A DNA stretch of 64,000 nt from Callorhinus ursinus (Eukaryota > Chordata > Mammalia > Carnivora > Otariidae): the NCBI RefSeq assembly GCF_003265705.1, contig NW_020312828.1, forward strand, positions 54,293,137 to 54,357,136. The letters are read 5' to 3'. Below, piece after piece: positions 53,601 through 64,000 of this stretch; the first letter of the stretch is position 1, and the number at the start of each line of letters is the position of its first letter. The position numbers and the translations under genes are program-made. Below the pieces are notes generated by a model. That model worked only from the letters and a program-made list of their open reading frames with translations. It was not told where the DNA came from and ran no database searches.

Positions 53601-56600
53601 TTGATGCATGCCTTTTCTTTTCATATTTTGATGAGCAACTCTTAATTATTAAAAATAAATAATTGTAAAATTATACCTTTTTTTTTTTAAAGATTTCATT
53701 TATTTGACAGCGAGAGAAGGAACACAAGCAGGGCGAGTGGGAAAGGGAGAAGCAGGCTTCCCACTGAGCAGGGAGCCTGATGTGGGGCTCGATCCCAGGA
53801 CCCTGGGATCTTGACCTGAGCCGAAGGCAGACGTTTAATGACTGAGCTGCCCCAGCGCCCCATAAAAGACCTTTTTTATAAGCTTCCAGTTACTGTCCAT
53901 AGTGCTTTTACCCAGGCTTGTTTTGGTAATTATTGAAATAAGCTATTTCATTTTTATTTTAGATCTGGCAGAGGACGGAAATTAAGTGGAGACCAGATAA
54001 CTTTGCCAACTACAGTTGATTATTCATCAGTTCCTAAACAGGTAATTTTTGTTTAAGTTTGAATAAGTGCTCCAGAACCATGGTTTTCAAACTGGACTAC
54101 AGACCATTAATTAGTATGTCAGGAAGTTAATTTGGTAGTCAGGTCAGGCTTTTGTTGTTGTTATATTTTTTAATTCTAAAATTTTTATTTGGTTCTTAAC
54201 AGTATTTTCTGTTACTTTGCTGAAATTTTCTATTTTATTTTTCCATAGATTTCAAGAGTGTTTGCTTTTGCTTGTTAAAGTATTTTTATAACCATTTTAA
54301 GTCTTAGATAATTATAACATTTGTGTTATCATTCCATGCAAGTTGAAATTTACTGATTGTTTACTGAATAATTTTGGGTTGTTTCATGGACATTTTGAAT
54401 ATTATATTTGAGACTCTGTCTTATATAAATCCTATCAAGAATGTTTTTTGTTTTTTTTGTTTTTTTCAATCAGGCAATCAGCCCTGGTTAGGCTTAGGAT
54501 GCAAGTTTCAATATTCTTTCTGTGGACTGTAGTTCTAAATGTCAGTTCATGTTTTAAAGCTCTTGCTTTTGTTTTGTTTTTTGTTTTTTAATGGATAGAA
54601 CCAATTGTCTAACTAATAGTAAAAGTAAGTGTTTTTTTAAACTTTTGATCTAGTTTTGGTATGTTTTATAAAATTTTTATTTTCCTGTTGGTCAAAAAGT
54701 TTGAAAACCAATGTTTTAGAAAGCCCGTTTTTCTAATAAATGATGAATGAGATGTTAAATTACCCCTTTGTGGCTGACACTGTTGATGGATTCAATGAAG
54801 ACCGATGTTGAAGAGTGGACTTCCTGGGACGAAGACGCCCCCACAAGTGTAAAGATTGAAGGAGGCAGTGGGAATGTAGCAACACAACAAAATGCTTTGG
54901 AACAACTGGAACCTGACTATTTTAAGGACATGACACCAACTATAAGGAAAACTCAGAAAGTATGTAAAAGATTGGTTTGGGAGGTTAAATAATTAAACTG
55001 TTTTTCAGATTCCTATATTTAAATCAGACAGTATAATTAATATTTGTCAGCCTATTTCTAATGATCAATTTGGTGTGTTTTCTAACATATTAAACAAGCT
55101 TATATATTCAAGTGACCTAGACATAGATCTAGTAAGTTGCACCCCCAAGTCTTTTAAAGTTATATTTGCATTTGCTGAAATCCAGCAGTAGACCAGATTC
55201 TAGACTGCAGTCTCTGCTATAGAGACTAAGCTGATTAAGATGAAGTTCTGACCTTAAAAGAGTTCACAGTTTAGTGATGACTACAGACTGATAGGTGTAG
55301 TTTCCATTGTTTGTAACCATTAATAAAACTGATGTAGGACTCTCAGAATAATTGTTGTGGGCTTATGTTAGTCGTCCACACTTTGCTTAATCCCTTTTGA
55401 ATTGGATATGGAAGATCACTTAAAGGTGGAGGGAATTATTGGGAAAAGAACAGTAGCTAAATATTTTCCTTTCTTTTTATCAAAAATAGTACATGTACTT
55501 TTTAAAAAAAAATTTAAATCAAAGAATATAGAAGAGCTTATAATGAAAAGCAACAGACTTCTGCCTTATCATTCCCCATAGCCAGTTCGACTTCTCAGAA
55601 GCAACCACTGATAACTTTCCCTGTTTGGGCTTATACTATTGTTGTTTTTTTCAAATCATATCTGTATATAATATGCTTATGTTACTGTGCCTTGATTTAC
55701 TAATCACAGACATTGTCCATTGACTTTATACTATGGTGGATGAGGGTTTATTTCATACTACCCTCACTGCTCTTCCCCCTCTTCCAAATATTATGATGCT
55801 GTTATTCCAGTCTACCTCACTAGTCACTCTGCTTTTTTTTCTAAAAAAAAAAAAAAAACAAAAAAACATGCTTAGAGTTCCATTTCTTGTTCAGGCATGC
55901 ATAGAAAATATTTCTTAAAAACACACTTTATAAAATGAGGACATTATTTATTCCACCCTTTCCTAATAGGGCTTCTCACCCTCTTCTACCTCCCAACCAT
56001 TTTCAGCTATAAATTTATTTTTACAATTTCAAGGCTGATAACATTTACATTCTGTAATCAGTTTTGTTTTTGTTAAGTTGTCCAAATGTCTCCGTGCTGA
56101 ACTCAAACTCAAGGAGTTTGCATGTCTTAGTAGATGAATACCTTATATTTTGGAAGTATATTGCTGCTCTTAAGAGGAACCTAGAATATTTCAATAGTAC
56201 CTTAATAAACTAGTTAGACTGAAAATGTTTTTAAGCTACAAAGCTAACACTCCTGCCTTGAAAGAGCTAATGCATTCATAGATGACCATATGAAGAGAGA
56301 TGGTTATACTTTAGTAGAATGTGACACATGTTCTTATTTAATACGGTGACTAAAAGTGCCAACTTATATTTTGTGGGTCTCAAGAGAGAAGAGGAAAATT
56401 TGTTGTTTTAGGAAAAGTAAAATGGGGGGCGCCTGAGTGGCTCAGTTGGTTAAGCGACTGCCTTCGGCTCAGGTCATGATCCTGGAGTCCCGGGATCGAG
56501 TCCCGCATCAGGCTCCCTGCTTAGCAGGGAGTCTGCTTCTCCCTCTGACCCTCCCCCCTCTCATGCTCTCTCTATCTCATTCTCTCTCTCAAATAAATAA

Positions 56601-59600
56601 AATAAAATCTTTACAAAAAAAAGAATAAGTAAAATGGAATTTTTCTTAGTATGTAAGTGATTTGTGTGACAATTGCCTAGGAATTTTGATAGTCTTTACA
56701 GACTTAAAAAAAAACCTTTACATTATAAATTTTAAAAGAAGAAAGGACATATTTGAAATAATTACAGAATACTTTGGTCACTTAATTAGCTTGTCAGTTT
56801 TTATAGATGCATAAAATATTCCCATAATTCTGTTTCAATTTTTCAGATCATTATTAAGAAGAGAGAACCATTAAATTTTGGCATCCCAGATGGTAGCACG
56901 GGTTTCTCTAGTAGATTAGCCGCTACACAGGATATGCCTTTTATTCATCAATCTGTAAGTATGTTAATAATATATAGGCAAGGGTTTTTGTTTTCTTGAA
57001 AAAAATCAAAATGAATTGAACATAATATTTGTATTTCTGTGCTTCAAAACAGGCTTAGCAGATGAGAGACGTTAATCTGGAGTTTTGCAGTCTTTTCCTT
57101 TTATGAGATTGTAAATTACATCAGCTACTAAGATCAGTGTCCCAATGTACACATAAAAGACAAATACAATATGTACTTACAAAATGTGACCTTTAGGGGC
57201 GCCTGGGTGGCTCAGTTGGTTGAGTGTCCAACTCTTGATGTCGGCTCAGGTCATGATCTCAGGGTTGTGAGATTGAGACCTGCCTTGGGCTCTGTGCCTA
57301 GCACAGAGCCTGCTGAAGATTCTCTCTCTCCCTCTCTCTCTCTCTGCCCCTCCCCTTTTCACACACGTGTGCACACATTCGTGCTTTCTCACTTTCCTTC
57401 TCTAAAAAAAAGTTTTAAAAAAATGTGACCTTTAAAGAGATTACCACTGAAATTTAAACTTAAAAGCGGGTTATTTTTAAGTGAGTCATGAATTGTTTCC
57501 CTAGTAGAGTATACTTACATTTAAAGTATAATTTGACTTGTAGCAGGTTTGACTTAAATGCATCACTTTGAAGGACAAAAAGTAGTGAGGAAAGTATATA
57601 ACTGTGGTTCTTAGCCTTGAAAGTATCTGAGAATCAGCTTTGAATTTTCTTAAAAACACCAATGTCCAGGGGTACGTGGGTGGCTCAGTTGGTTGAGTGT
57701 CTGCCTTTGGCTCAGGTAATGATCTCAGGGTCCTGGGATGGAGCCCCGCATTGGGCTCCCTGCTTGGTGGGGAATCTGCTTCTCCCCACTATTCGTGCTC
57801 TCTCTCTCTCAAATAAATAAATAAATAAATAAATAAAATCTTTTAAAAAAAATTTTCAGTCTGACGTTCTAGGTAGTCATCATTATCATCAAAGAACTCT
57901 CCATAACTTAAAAAAAAAAAAATGTCCAGACTTCTCCCCAGATCTAAGCTTAAGCATGTTTTGATTGACTAATTATTGATTAGTAATTATTGACCAATTT
58001 ATTATGTTATTATTATATAACAACCCCACATTTAGTGGCTTAAAACAGTAAACATTCTTTATCTCATATAGTGTCTATGGATTGGGAATCCAGGAGTGAC
58101 TCAACTGGGTGGTTCTCGCTCAGGGTTTCTGAGTTTCCAGGCAAATCATTAGTTGGGGTTGTAGTCATCTGAAGGCTTCACTGGAATTGGAGGATTCATT
58201 TCAAAGGGGCTCATTTTACATGCCTGGCAAATTAATGCTGGTTGGTTGCGTGAAACCTCAGTTCCTTGCCATGGACCTCTCCATAGGGCTGCTTGAGTTT
58301 CCATACAGCATAACCGTTGACAGTCCCAGAACAAGCAATCCCCGAGAAAGAGAAGGCAGGCAGAGGTGAAGCCACAATGCTTGTTTATGACTTAGTCTTA
58401 AGTCACTGTCACCTCCACATTATTTTATTCATTGGATGTTAGTCCCTAAATCTAGCCCACATGCAGGGGGAGAGGAATTAAGCTCTACCTCTGAAGGAAG
58501 AGTGCCAAAGAATTTGCAGACATAGTTTTAAACCACCACATCTGCCTATCTTATTTGTTTGTTGAAACTGCGTGGGTGCTTCAGAGGCCCCGTCTCTCTA
58601 GGGGACCCATGTTTATGTATGTTTTTAATTCATTGGTCAGAAATTATTCCTACTAATGTGAGACAGGGTGCTTGGTGCTAGTACTATAGTGGAAAGTAAG
58701 AGTCCTTCCTTCAAAAGAATGCATTCTAGTAGGGAAGGTGTAGTATTAAATAAATGATTGCACATAAATAATGCAAATTTTGATAACTCCTATGCGTTTA
58801 CTTTTTTATTTTTATTTTATTTATTTATTTGAGAGAGACAGAAAGAGCATGAGTGGAGAGAGGGAAAAGCAGACTCCCTGCTGAGCAGGGAGTCTACTCT
58901 GTGGCTCAATCCCAGGACCCTGAGATGACTTGAGCCAAAGGCAGACGCTTAACCATCTGAGCCACCCAGGTGCCCCTACTCCTGTGCATTTACATCATGC
59001 TATGAGAGCACAGTAGCACCATAGATATTTCTCTAAAGTAGCACAGCATGTTTAATTTTTTATTTTATATTTCTAAATTTTATACTTTATTCACATGTGT
59101 TTGATCCATATTGGTAAAGTGGTTCAGACTTATCCAGTGAATTTGCAAATGTTTGCCACTTGTAATTATAAGTTTTTATAACACTAATATAGCTCATTAT
59201 GATGTTGTAAATATATAACTCCTCACAGAGTTGGAAAGGGTAAATAGGGTAGATGGAGAATGTCTCCAATGCTATTTCCACGTATTTTCCTCCCAGCAGA
59301 CGAAATAAGGGGGCATTGTTTAGGAGAGAATGGTAAATCTACTGCACTTTGTTCTCCACTCCAAAAATATCTTACCGTCCATTCTACCAATTAGGTTCTT
59401 CTTTTAAATTCCACATTCTATTTTTTTTTTCTGGAGTTTAATCATTTGTATTGTTGTGATAGCTTTTTATACTAGGGATATTAACTTTTTTCTGTCATCT
59501 TACAATTTTTTGGTTTGTTGTTGCCTTTATAATTTGGTTTAGATGTTTTTGATGGGCAGATATGTTTAGGGTTTTGTTTTGTTTTTTTTTTAAAGTAGGC

Positions 59601-61169
59601 TCCATGCCCTGTGTGGAGCCCAGTGCGGGGCTTAAACTCACAACCCTGAGATCAAGACCTGAGCTGAGATTAAGAGTTGGACACTTCACCAACTGAGCCA
59701 CTCAGGTGCCCTATGTTTAGTTTTTATGTAGCAACTCTATCCATCTTATCCTTTAAAACCTTTTAACTTGGAAGGCCATCTCTACTAAAGGATCAGATAT
59801 CACTCTCTTCTTGTGGTTTTAGTTCACTTTTTTTATGTCTAAATGTTTTATATACAGAAAGTCAAACACCTCAGTGGAAAAATGGATACACTTACAAATA
59901 AGAAATAGACATAGCCTGATAACATGAAGAAAAGTTTGATCTTATTAGTTCTCAAAGAAATTGAAAGTAAAATAACAAGACACCATTATCAAATCTTAAC
60001 CAATTAGCAAAGATGAAAGAAGGCTATTACCAGTATTGACAAAGGTACAGGGGAACAAGACTTCCACCTGTTGCTATCAGTAGGGTAAGTTGGGATAGTT
60101 TTTCAAGAGGGTCATTTGTATTTTGGTTCAGTGGCTTGAAAAAAAATTCATTTGATGTAGGTATTTTACTTTTAGAGACTTACATTAAACAGATAATCAG
60201 AAATACACTAAAAAGTTTTAACAGAGGATGGTATTATGTTTATGGTTAGGCGGAGAAAAACCGCACATTTTATTTCAATTTTAAGTGTAAGTGTTCAAAA
60301 GAAAGTGTAGTAAATCTGTTCATAGATTGGTGCCAGTTATTTTATGCTCATAGTCACTTCCGCACCTAACTAAACATTCCAGAATAAGCATTTTTATTGG
60401 TTTGTGGAAGAAAAAGTGGACTTTCAGAGGTCCAGCCTGGGGAATATTGGAAAGTGTAATGGAAGAAATAGTGGAAGGCCAGCCTACTGAGAGCAGGTAA
60501 GTAGGACAGGCAACAAAAGCACAATGGGGAAGTACTCGGGGAAAGAGCAAATTTTGCCCGATTTGTTGTTTTTGCCTTGGACCCACCTAGTAAGAACCAC
60601 TGAAAAATCTATAAATTACTTATGCTTAAATGAAAATGGCTGTGCCAATTTGGAAACTTCGGGTCCTCCGATTCATCTCAGCACAGAGTAGTTAGGCATC
60701 TCTAATTCCATCCCCAGTCAGTCTCTTCTCTTGCCCCCACCCTGTCCTTTCACTAAAAAGAGAGAAACAGAAAGAAGAAATGTTCTATTCTTGTCCATTC
60801 CAACTTAAAGTAGGCAGAAAAAAAAAAAAAGAATCAGTATAAAACATAAAAGCTGGACCTGCCCAGGACCGTTGAGTACTGAAAGTCATGCATCACAAGA
60901 AACAGCTCCGTTCCAGGCAGACCAGGGGCCTGGTCACCTGGGCCTTACAGAGGACGTGAAGAAGGCACAGGGGAGTGACAGGGTCTGTGTCATGTTATAA
61001 AAGATACTCTTTTTGACTGCTAAGTGGAGAAAGAGGAGCTCTTTACTATCATAATTTTGTTTTGTACTTTGTTGTAGCCTGAATTAGGTGACTTAGATAC
61101 CTGGCAGGAAAATACCAACGCGTGGGAAGAAGAAGAAGATGCGGCCTGGCAAGCAGAAGAAGTTCTGAG
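50552..61169 (+). CDS. EBAG9: EBAG9 (RCAS1), N-terminal 173 residues, 3'-partial
   Basis: Coding exons 50552-50634, 53963-54041, 54801-54959, 56847-56954 and 61078-61169. All phases join and give 173 codons plus two bases; the human protein has 213 residues, so one last exon (~40 residues) lies off the window. The start is the ATG in cgaccATGG, the first in exon 2. EBAG9 is an estrogen-induced Golgi membrane protein that restrains regulated secretion (cytotoxic granule exocytosis, through Snapin) and alters O-glycan display. Visible: hydrophobic N-terminal anchor (residues ~8-26) with Cys12, Cys14 and Cys27, possible palmitoylation sites; a basic RSGRGRK stretch; acidic Trp clusters (EEWTSWDEDAP; DTWQ...AWEEEEDAAW). 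The family's C-terminal coiled coil is in the missing exon. Confidence 0.97.
52024..52074 (+). mobile_element. SINEC 3' tail fragment
   Basis: CT-rich stretch, ttaaataaataaaatctt and poly(A), without a SINE head. Confidence 0.7.
52800..52990 (-). mobile_element. MIR
   Basis: actgggcacttagtgtctag, tttataacaaacctacaaaa and tgcaaatgaggatattgaag follow the reversed MIR core. Confidence 0.55.
53191..53420 (+). mobile_element. SINEC, plus strand, with A/AC-rich tail
   Basis: Head gggggcgcctgggtggctca; the poly(A) tail has evolved into an AC-rich run (53380-53417). Confidence 0.92.
53679..53861 (-). mobile_element. SINEC, minus strand
   Basis: Ends actgagctgccccagcgcccc. About 100 bp upstream of EBAG9 exon 3. 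Confidence 0.93.
53963..54041 (+). CDS. EBAG9: EBAG9 exon 3
   Basis: Acceptor tttttattttag, donor aaacag|gtaatt. Completes Arg28, then SGRGRKLSGDQITLPTTVDY...VPKQ. Cytosolic basic linker after the anchor. Confidence 0.96.
54082..54709. mobile_element. DNA-transposon relic with an older L1M-like interior
   Basis: Perfect 12-bp inverted repeats ggttttcaaact (54082-54093) and agtttgaaaacc (54698-54709), hAT-like ends. The interior (~54150-54590) resembles a reversed L1M 5' region (tttatttggttcttaacag, tgctgaaattttctatttta). Ends 91 bp before EBAG9 exon 4. Confidence 0.5.
54801..54959 (+). CDS. EBAG9: EBAG9 exon 4
   Basis: 53 codons: TDVEEWTSWDEDAPTSVKIE...TIRKTQK. Donor cagaaa|gtatgt. The acceptor ttcaatgaag is weak, with purines just before the AG; a ctgac branch point at 54774-54778 precedes it. 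Phase 0 at both ends. Confidence 0.96.
56426..56622 (+). mobile_element. SINEC, plus strand
   Basis: Head gggcgcctgagtggctcag; imperfect flanking duplication aaagtaaaatgg / taagtaaaatgg. Confidence 0.94.
56847..56954 (+). CDS. EBAG9: EBAG9 exon 5
   Basis: Acceptor caatttttcag, donor caatct|gtaagt. 36 codons: IIIKKREPLNFGIPDGSTGF...FIHQS. Phase 0 at both ends, so skipping would keep the frame. Confidence 0.96.
57196..57419 (+). mobile_element. SINEC, plus strand
   Basis: Head ggggcgcctgggtggctcag. Perfect 15-bp duplications aaaatgtgaccttta at 57181-57195 and 57420-57434. Confidence 0.96.
57670..57920 (+). mobile_element. SINEC with possible 3' transduction
   Basis: SINE body 57670-57852 ends in its own (AAAT)n and A tail. 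A further 56 bp of unrelated sequence (57853-57908) and a second 13-base poly(A) follow. Only then does the target duplication aatgtccag reappear (57661-57669 and 57921-57929). Confidence 0.7.
58005..58545. mobile_element. Degenerate interspersed repeat, family unassigned (copy 3 of 3)
   Basis: tatataacaaccccacattt, gtggcttaaaacagtaaaca, ccatggacctctccataggg and cccacatgcagggggagagg. The longest of three related copies (see 11700 and 32220). Confidence 0.55.
58802..58977 (-). mobile_element. SINEC, minus strand
   Basis: Ends ctgagccacccaggtgcccc. Target duplications actcctatgcgttta / actcctgtgcattta at 58786-58800 and 58978-58992. Confidence 0.95.
59570..59711 (-). mobile_element. SINEC, minus strand, 5' head part
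   Basis: Ends aactgagccactcaggtgccc. Lacks most of the CT tail. Duplications tatgtttag at 59561-59569 and 59712-59720. Confidence 0.9.
59870..60300 (+). mobile_element. Old L1M fragment (end of ORF2 / 3'UTR)
   Basis: aaaaatggatacacttacaa, gttctcaaagaaattgaaag, caccattatcaaatcttaac and gacttacattaaacagataa follow the L1M 3' region. No intact frame. Confidence 0.6.
61078..61169 (+). CDS. EBAG9: EBAG9 exon 6
   Basis: Acceptor tttgttgtag, donor tctgag|gtattt. 30 codons plus two bases: PELGDLDTWQENTNAWEEEE...WQAEEVL and the first two bases of Arg174. Strongly acidic. The next exon is outside the window. Confidence 0.95.
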
Positions 61170-62510
61170 GTATTTTAGTTATACTTACGTTATAGCTTGA
61201 GTAGAAGAACTCAATTTGTTCATGTTGCATTTGAGGTCAAGAAAGCTGAAAAGTTGTGTTTTTCTTCATTCTTTCTCACTTGAGCTTAGGTAATATAGGA
61301 TTTTTAAATTTCAGACTGCATATACTATTTATATGATTAAAACCTCACAGAAACCTAGAATTTAAAGCATTATAGGAACAAAAGAGTAATAATGTTATTA
61401 ATGGCAAATTAGATCTTCTATATATATATACAACATATTATACTATTTGCTTTGTATTCCATTCGCTGTAAAACATAGTTATCTCTTGAAACGTGAGCCA
61501 CCATTATATATTCCTCCAGGTCAGAAATTATACCTTTATTTTTGTTTCCCCATGGTCTAGAATACTGCCCAGCACTGCACATTCGGATGGAAATAACTTA
61601 TATAGCACTCTACATTTGTATATATAGCTCAGTTGATGTACTCAACTGATGCCCTGTGAGGTAAATAATTATGTCAGGTACTATCCATTCTACAGAGAAG
61701 AAAATACTATTCCTGAGGTCTTCAAGTTTGTGTTTTTTGGTGTTACATTCTTATTTCTTTGTTTTTGTGAGCAAATAAACTTAATTCTTGCTACTGCTGC
61801 ATTAGGTCAAAGAGTAAACAGAATATTTACCCTAAAAAAGTTTGTGACCATCATCACTGGTGAAAAGCTCAGATATTTAAATGTATCTAAATTATTTTTT
61901 TATTTTTAAAGATGATATAGTAAAACACAGTGATGTAAGGTTTTTATCTTAAAAGATTGTTTTTATAATAGGGATAGAAAATAAATAACAAAACAACTGA
62001 TTTCATTTTTGTGTTTTCCCTTCCTGTCTTCGTCAGTTAACTACAGTTACCTTAAAGAGCCAGCAGAGGGTGCGGTTGAGTTATGGCTGACTTTGGTCTG
62101 GTCCTTCCTATTTTCAGCTTTTTTTTTAAACAGGGATGTATCACTTTTTAAAAGTCAGTAAAGTTGTGAGAATTTTAAATATTTAGTTTTTATTTAATTA
62201 TTATTCACTGTAAAAGGACTTTTTAAAATTGTAAATGGCAACATTTATTTTGCATGGATCATCAAAAAAAGATAAGTTATCTATTTCTTTTACTCTTTTT
62301 TGGATACATCATAGATATAGAAGTCCAAGTGTTTTAGAACATTTTCAGGGGTTCTAGTGCTTTTCAGTGTCATTAGCCACAGGATAAAGGAGAGGGGCCT
62401 GTTCATTCTGAATCCAGTAATCTTAACAACAGCACTATAGAGTTGATGAGTTCACAAGTATCTTAATACCCACTGTACCTTTTTTCCACGCTACCCTCTT
62501 GCACTCTGAA

Positions 62511-62545
62511 CAAAACAAAACAAAACAAAAACAAAAAACAAAACC
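62511..62545. repeat. (CAAAA)n simple repeat
   Basis: Four to six copies of caaaa/caaaaa in a row. Confidence 0.85.
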
Positions 62546-63767
62546 CTAAACCTAGTGTTTTATGTTATATGACAGCTTAGGAGAGGGAACCTATCAGTTG
62601 GTAATACGCATGCTTCCTGCTACCATTTGCATAAATTAAAGTCAAAGACACTTGGGCGACTCCTGCGCTGTTACTGCCCCCGGAAGAACACTGCGAAGTT
62701 TTGAAGTGTGGTCACGCTGTGTGTCCTCTCAGTCTGTTTTCCATTGCCACTTTAATACTGCCAGTACAGTAATCAGTAAAGTTAAGGAAGGAGATTCTGG
62801 TACTTCAGTAATTCCAGGTGTGTATCTGGAGAGGGAAAATAGATTTTGTCTGCATTCATCTCTAAATTGCCTCATTTTCCAGGAACATTAACTGTTGATG
62901 TTTATGCTTTAACTAATAACCTGGTGAAAGCTTGATGATCTTGTTTGTTTGTAAGCTAGCCAGCTCTTTATAATTCTTTTCCAGCTCCCTTTTTGCCATG
63001 GGCATTTTGACTTTTTTAGGGGGCACATTATCAGTTTTGCTAGGAAGTGATCAGAGCTAGTGAAAAGTAGATTTCTGTTAAACTGTTCTTCTGAAACTTT
63101 AGTTAATTGATGGTGAAGGTCAAAATATTGCCTAAAATAAGTGTCTCTACTTTCTTGAATTTTGGTCATACACAACTCTGCTCACTCCCACTTATAAATA
63201 TGTTGAGAATGGTATATATGTTTCACTTGCCAGAGTCCCCTTTGAGCTATCCCAAACATAGGTAATCCACACTGGATTCTTCTGTTTTATAACCTCCTGT
63301 TGCCCATCCCATGTGTAACCGTGACCTACAGCTTCCTCCCTCAGCCTTGCGTGCTTCACTATTTTCTCGTGCCTTAAACCTTAGATCCGGGACCAGCTTC
63401 TGTTCTTTGTCCTATCTCGTCACCCCCCTGCTACTTCCACTCTCCACACAAGTGAATCAGTAACAAAAGAGAGGCCAGTGGTTCTAGCTCAGTGGAGTCA
63501 AGGAGGGGCCAGGGAGGAGGGAAGTATCTCATAATGTATAATCAGCAAGTACCCACTATTCTGCCCCTTCCTCAGTAGAGCTGGCCAAATGCTAGTCCTT
63601 AAATAGATTTCTAGCTTCCAGTTGGAAGGCTTGTGTTTCATTTGTTTTCTTTGTGCATTGTGTTCTGCACATCTGTGTTCTTGACTTCCTTCAGCAGAGT
63701 GTTTCTAACTATTACAATAACAGGAGATTTAGTCCTCAACATCAGGCTTTTCAGAATGGTATCAAAA

Positions 63768-63990
63768 AGAAGGTGTGGTCCAATGGACGTAGTGTTTTAG
63801 CGAAAATAATTTGAAGAAGAGGGATTAGAAGTTGTGGGTTCTTCTCCTTGTACTTAATCTTACGACTTTGGGTAAGTCACTTAGCCTCTGCCTCATTTTA
63901 CTTATTTGTAACATAGAGACAACACTCTTTTATTTTGCAAGTTGTGTTCGGAGGATTAAAAGAAACACTGTTTTTGAAAATCTTTGAAAT
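63768..63990 (+). mobile_element. MIR
   Basis: tgtggtccaatggacgtagt, acgactttgggtaagtcact, tagcctctgcctcattttac and ttcggaggattaaaagaaac follow the MIR consensus. Confidence 0.65.
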
Positions 63991-64000
63991 TTTCAAAGCA

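Larger units (their letters stand above)
61170..64000 (+). other. EBAG9: EBAG9 last visible intron, open at the right edge
   Basis: No segment encodes the expected QQKLADREKR-type coiled coil, so the final exon is beyond 64000. A (CAAAA)n run lies at 62511-62545 and a MIR near the end. 62550-63760 shows no recognised element. Confidence 0.75.

Noticed and set aside
54768..54992. Upstream extension of EBAG9 exon 4 as an alternative first exon
   Set aside because: An in-frame ATG lies at 54768, but nothing promoter-like is near, and the phase-0 join to exon 3 is complete.

Overview
The window is vertebrate nuclear DNA from a carnivoran mammal, probably an arctoid (bear, mustelid or seal group). 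It is peppered with about 23 copies of the Carnivora-specific tRNA-Lys-derived SINE (SINEC): head ggggcgcctgggtggctcag, CT-rich tail, (AAAT)n and poly(A). It also carries 5'-truncated carnivore L1 3' ends and older mammalian repeats (MIR, L2, L1M, MaLR LTRs, hAT-type elements). The CT-tail variants resemble arctoid SINE subfamilies; that narrower placement is inference.

Two protein-coding genes lie on the + strand, in the order found on human 8q23. The left ~37.5 kb is the 3' part of PKHD1L1 (fibrocystin-L). I placed 19 coding exons from 352 to 37491. Every exon junction keeps phase and together they encode the last 948 residues of a very large, mostly extracellular membrane protein: parallel beta-helix repeats, a glycosylated ectodomain, an RRKR-S furin-type site, and one hydrophobic segment at the extreme C terminus. 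One intron (9396-12337) uses a GC donor, and the last coding exon holds under four codons.

About 7 kb of intergenic DNA follows (37492-~44500). It holds SINEs, MIRs, a perfect 36-bp trinucleotide palindrome, an RFX-type X-box and an estrogen-response-element-like site.

A CpG island (~44400-45280) with two CCAAT boxes, GC boxes, an ETS site and an NRF1-like site marks the promoter and non-coding first exon of EBAG9 (RCAS1). A 5.6 kb intron leads to the start-codon exon (50537-50634). Further coding exons are at 53963-54041, 54801-54959, 56847-56954 and 61078-61169. They give 173 residues plus two bases of codon 174. The final exon, expected to supply about 40 residues, lies beyond the right edge.

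The two genes are neighbours with no evident functional link: one is a cell-surface giant, the other a small Golgi protein. I found no undescribed system. The points worth checking are splice-site oddities, C-terminal membrane anchoring of PKHD1L1, upstream ORFs and hormone-type sites at EBAG9, the palindrome, and several informative retrotransposon insertions.
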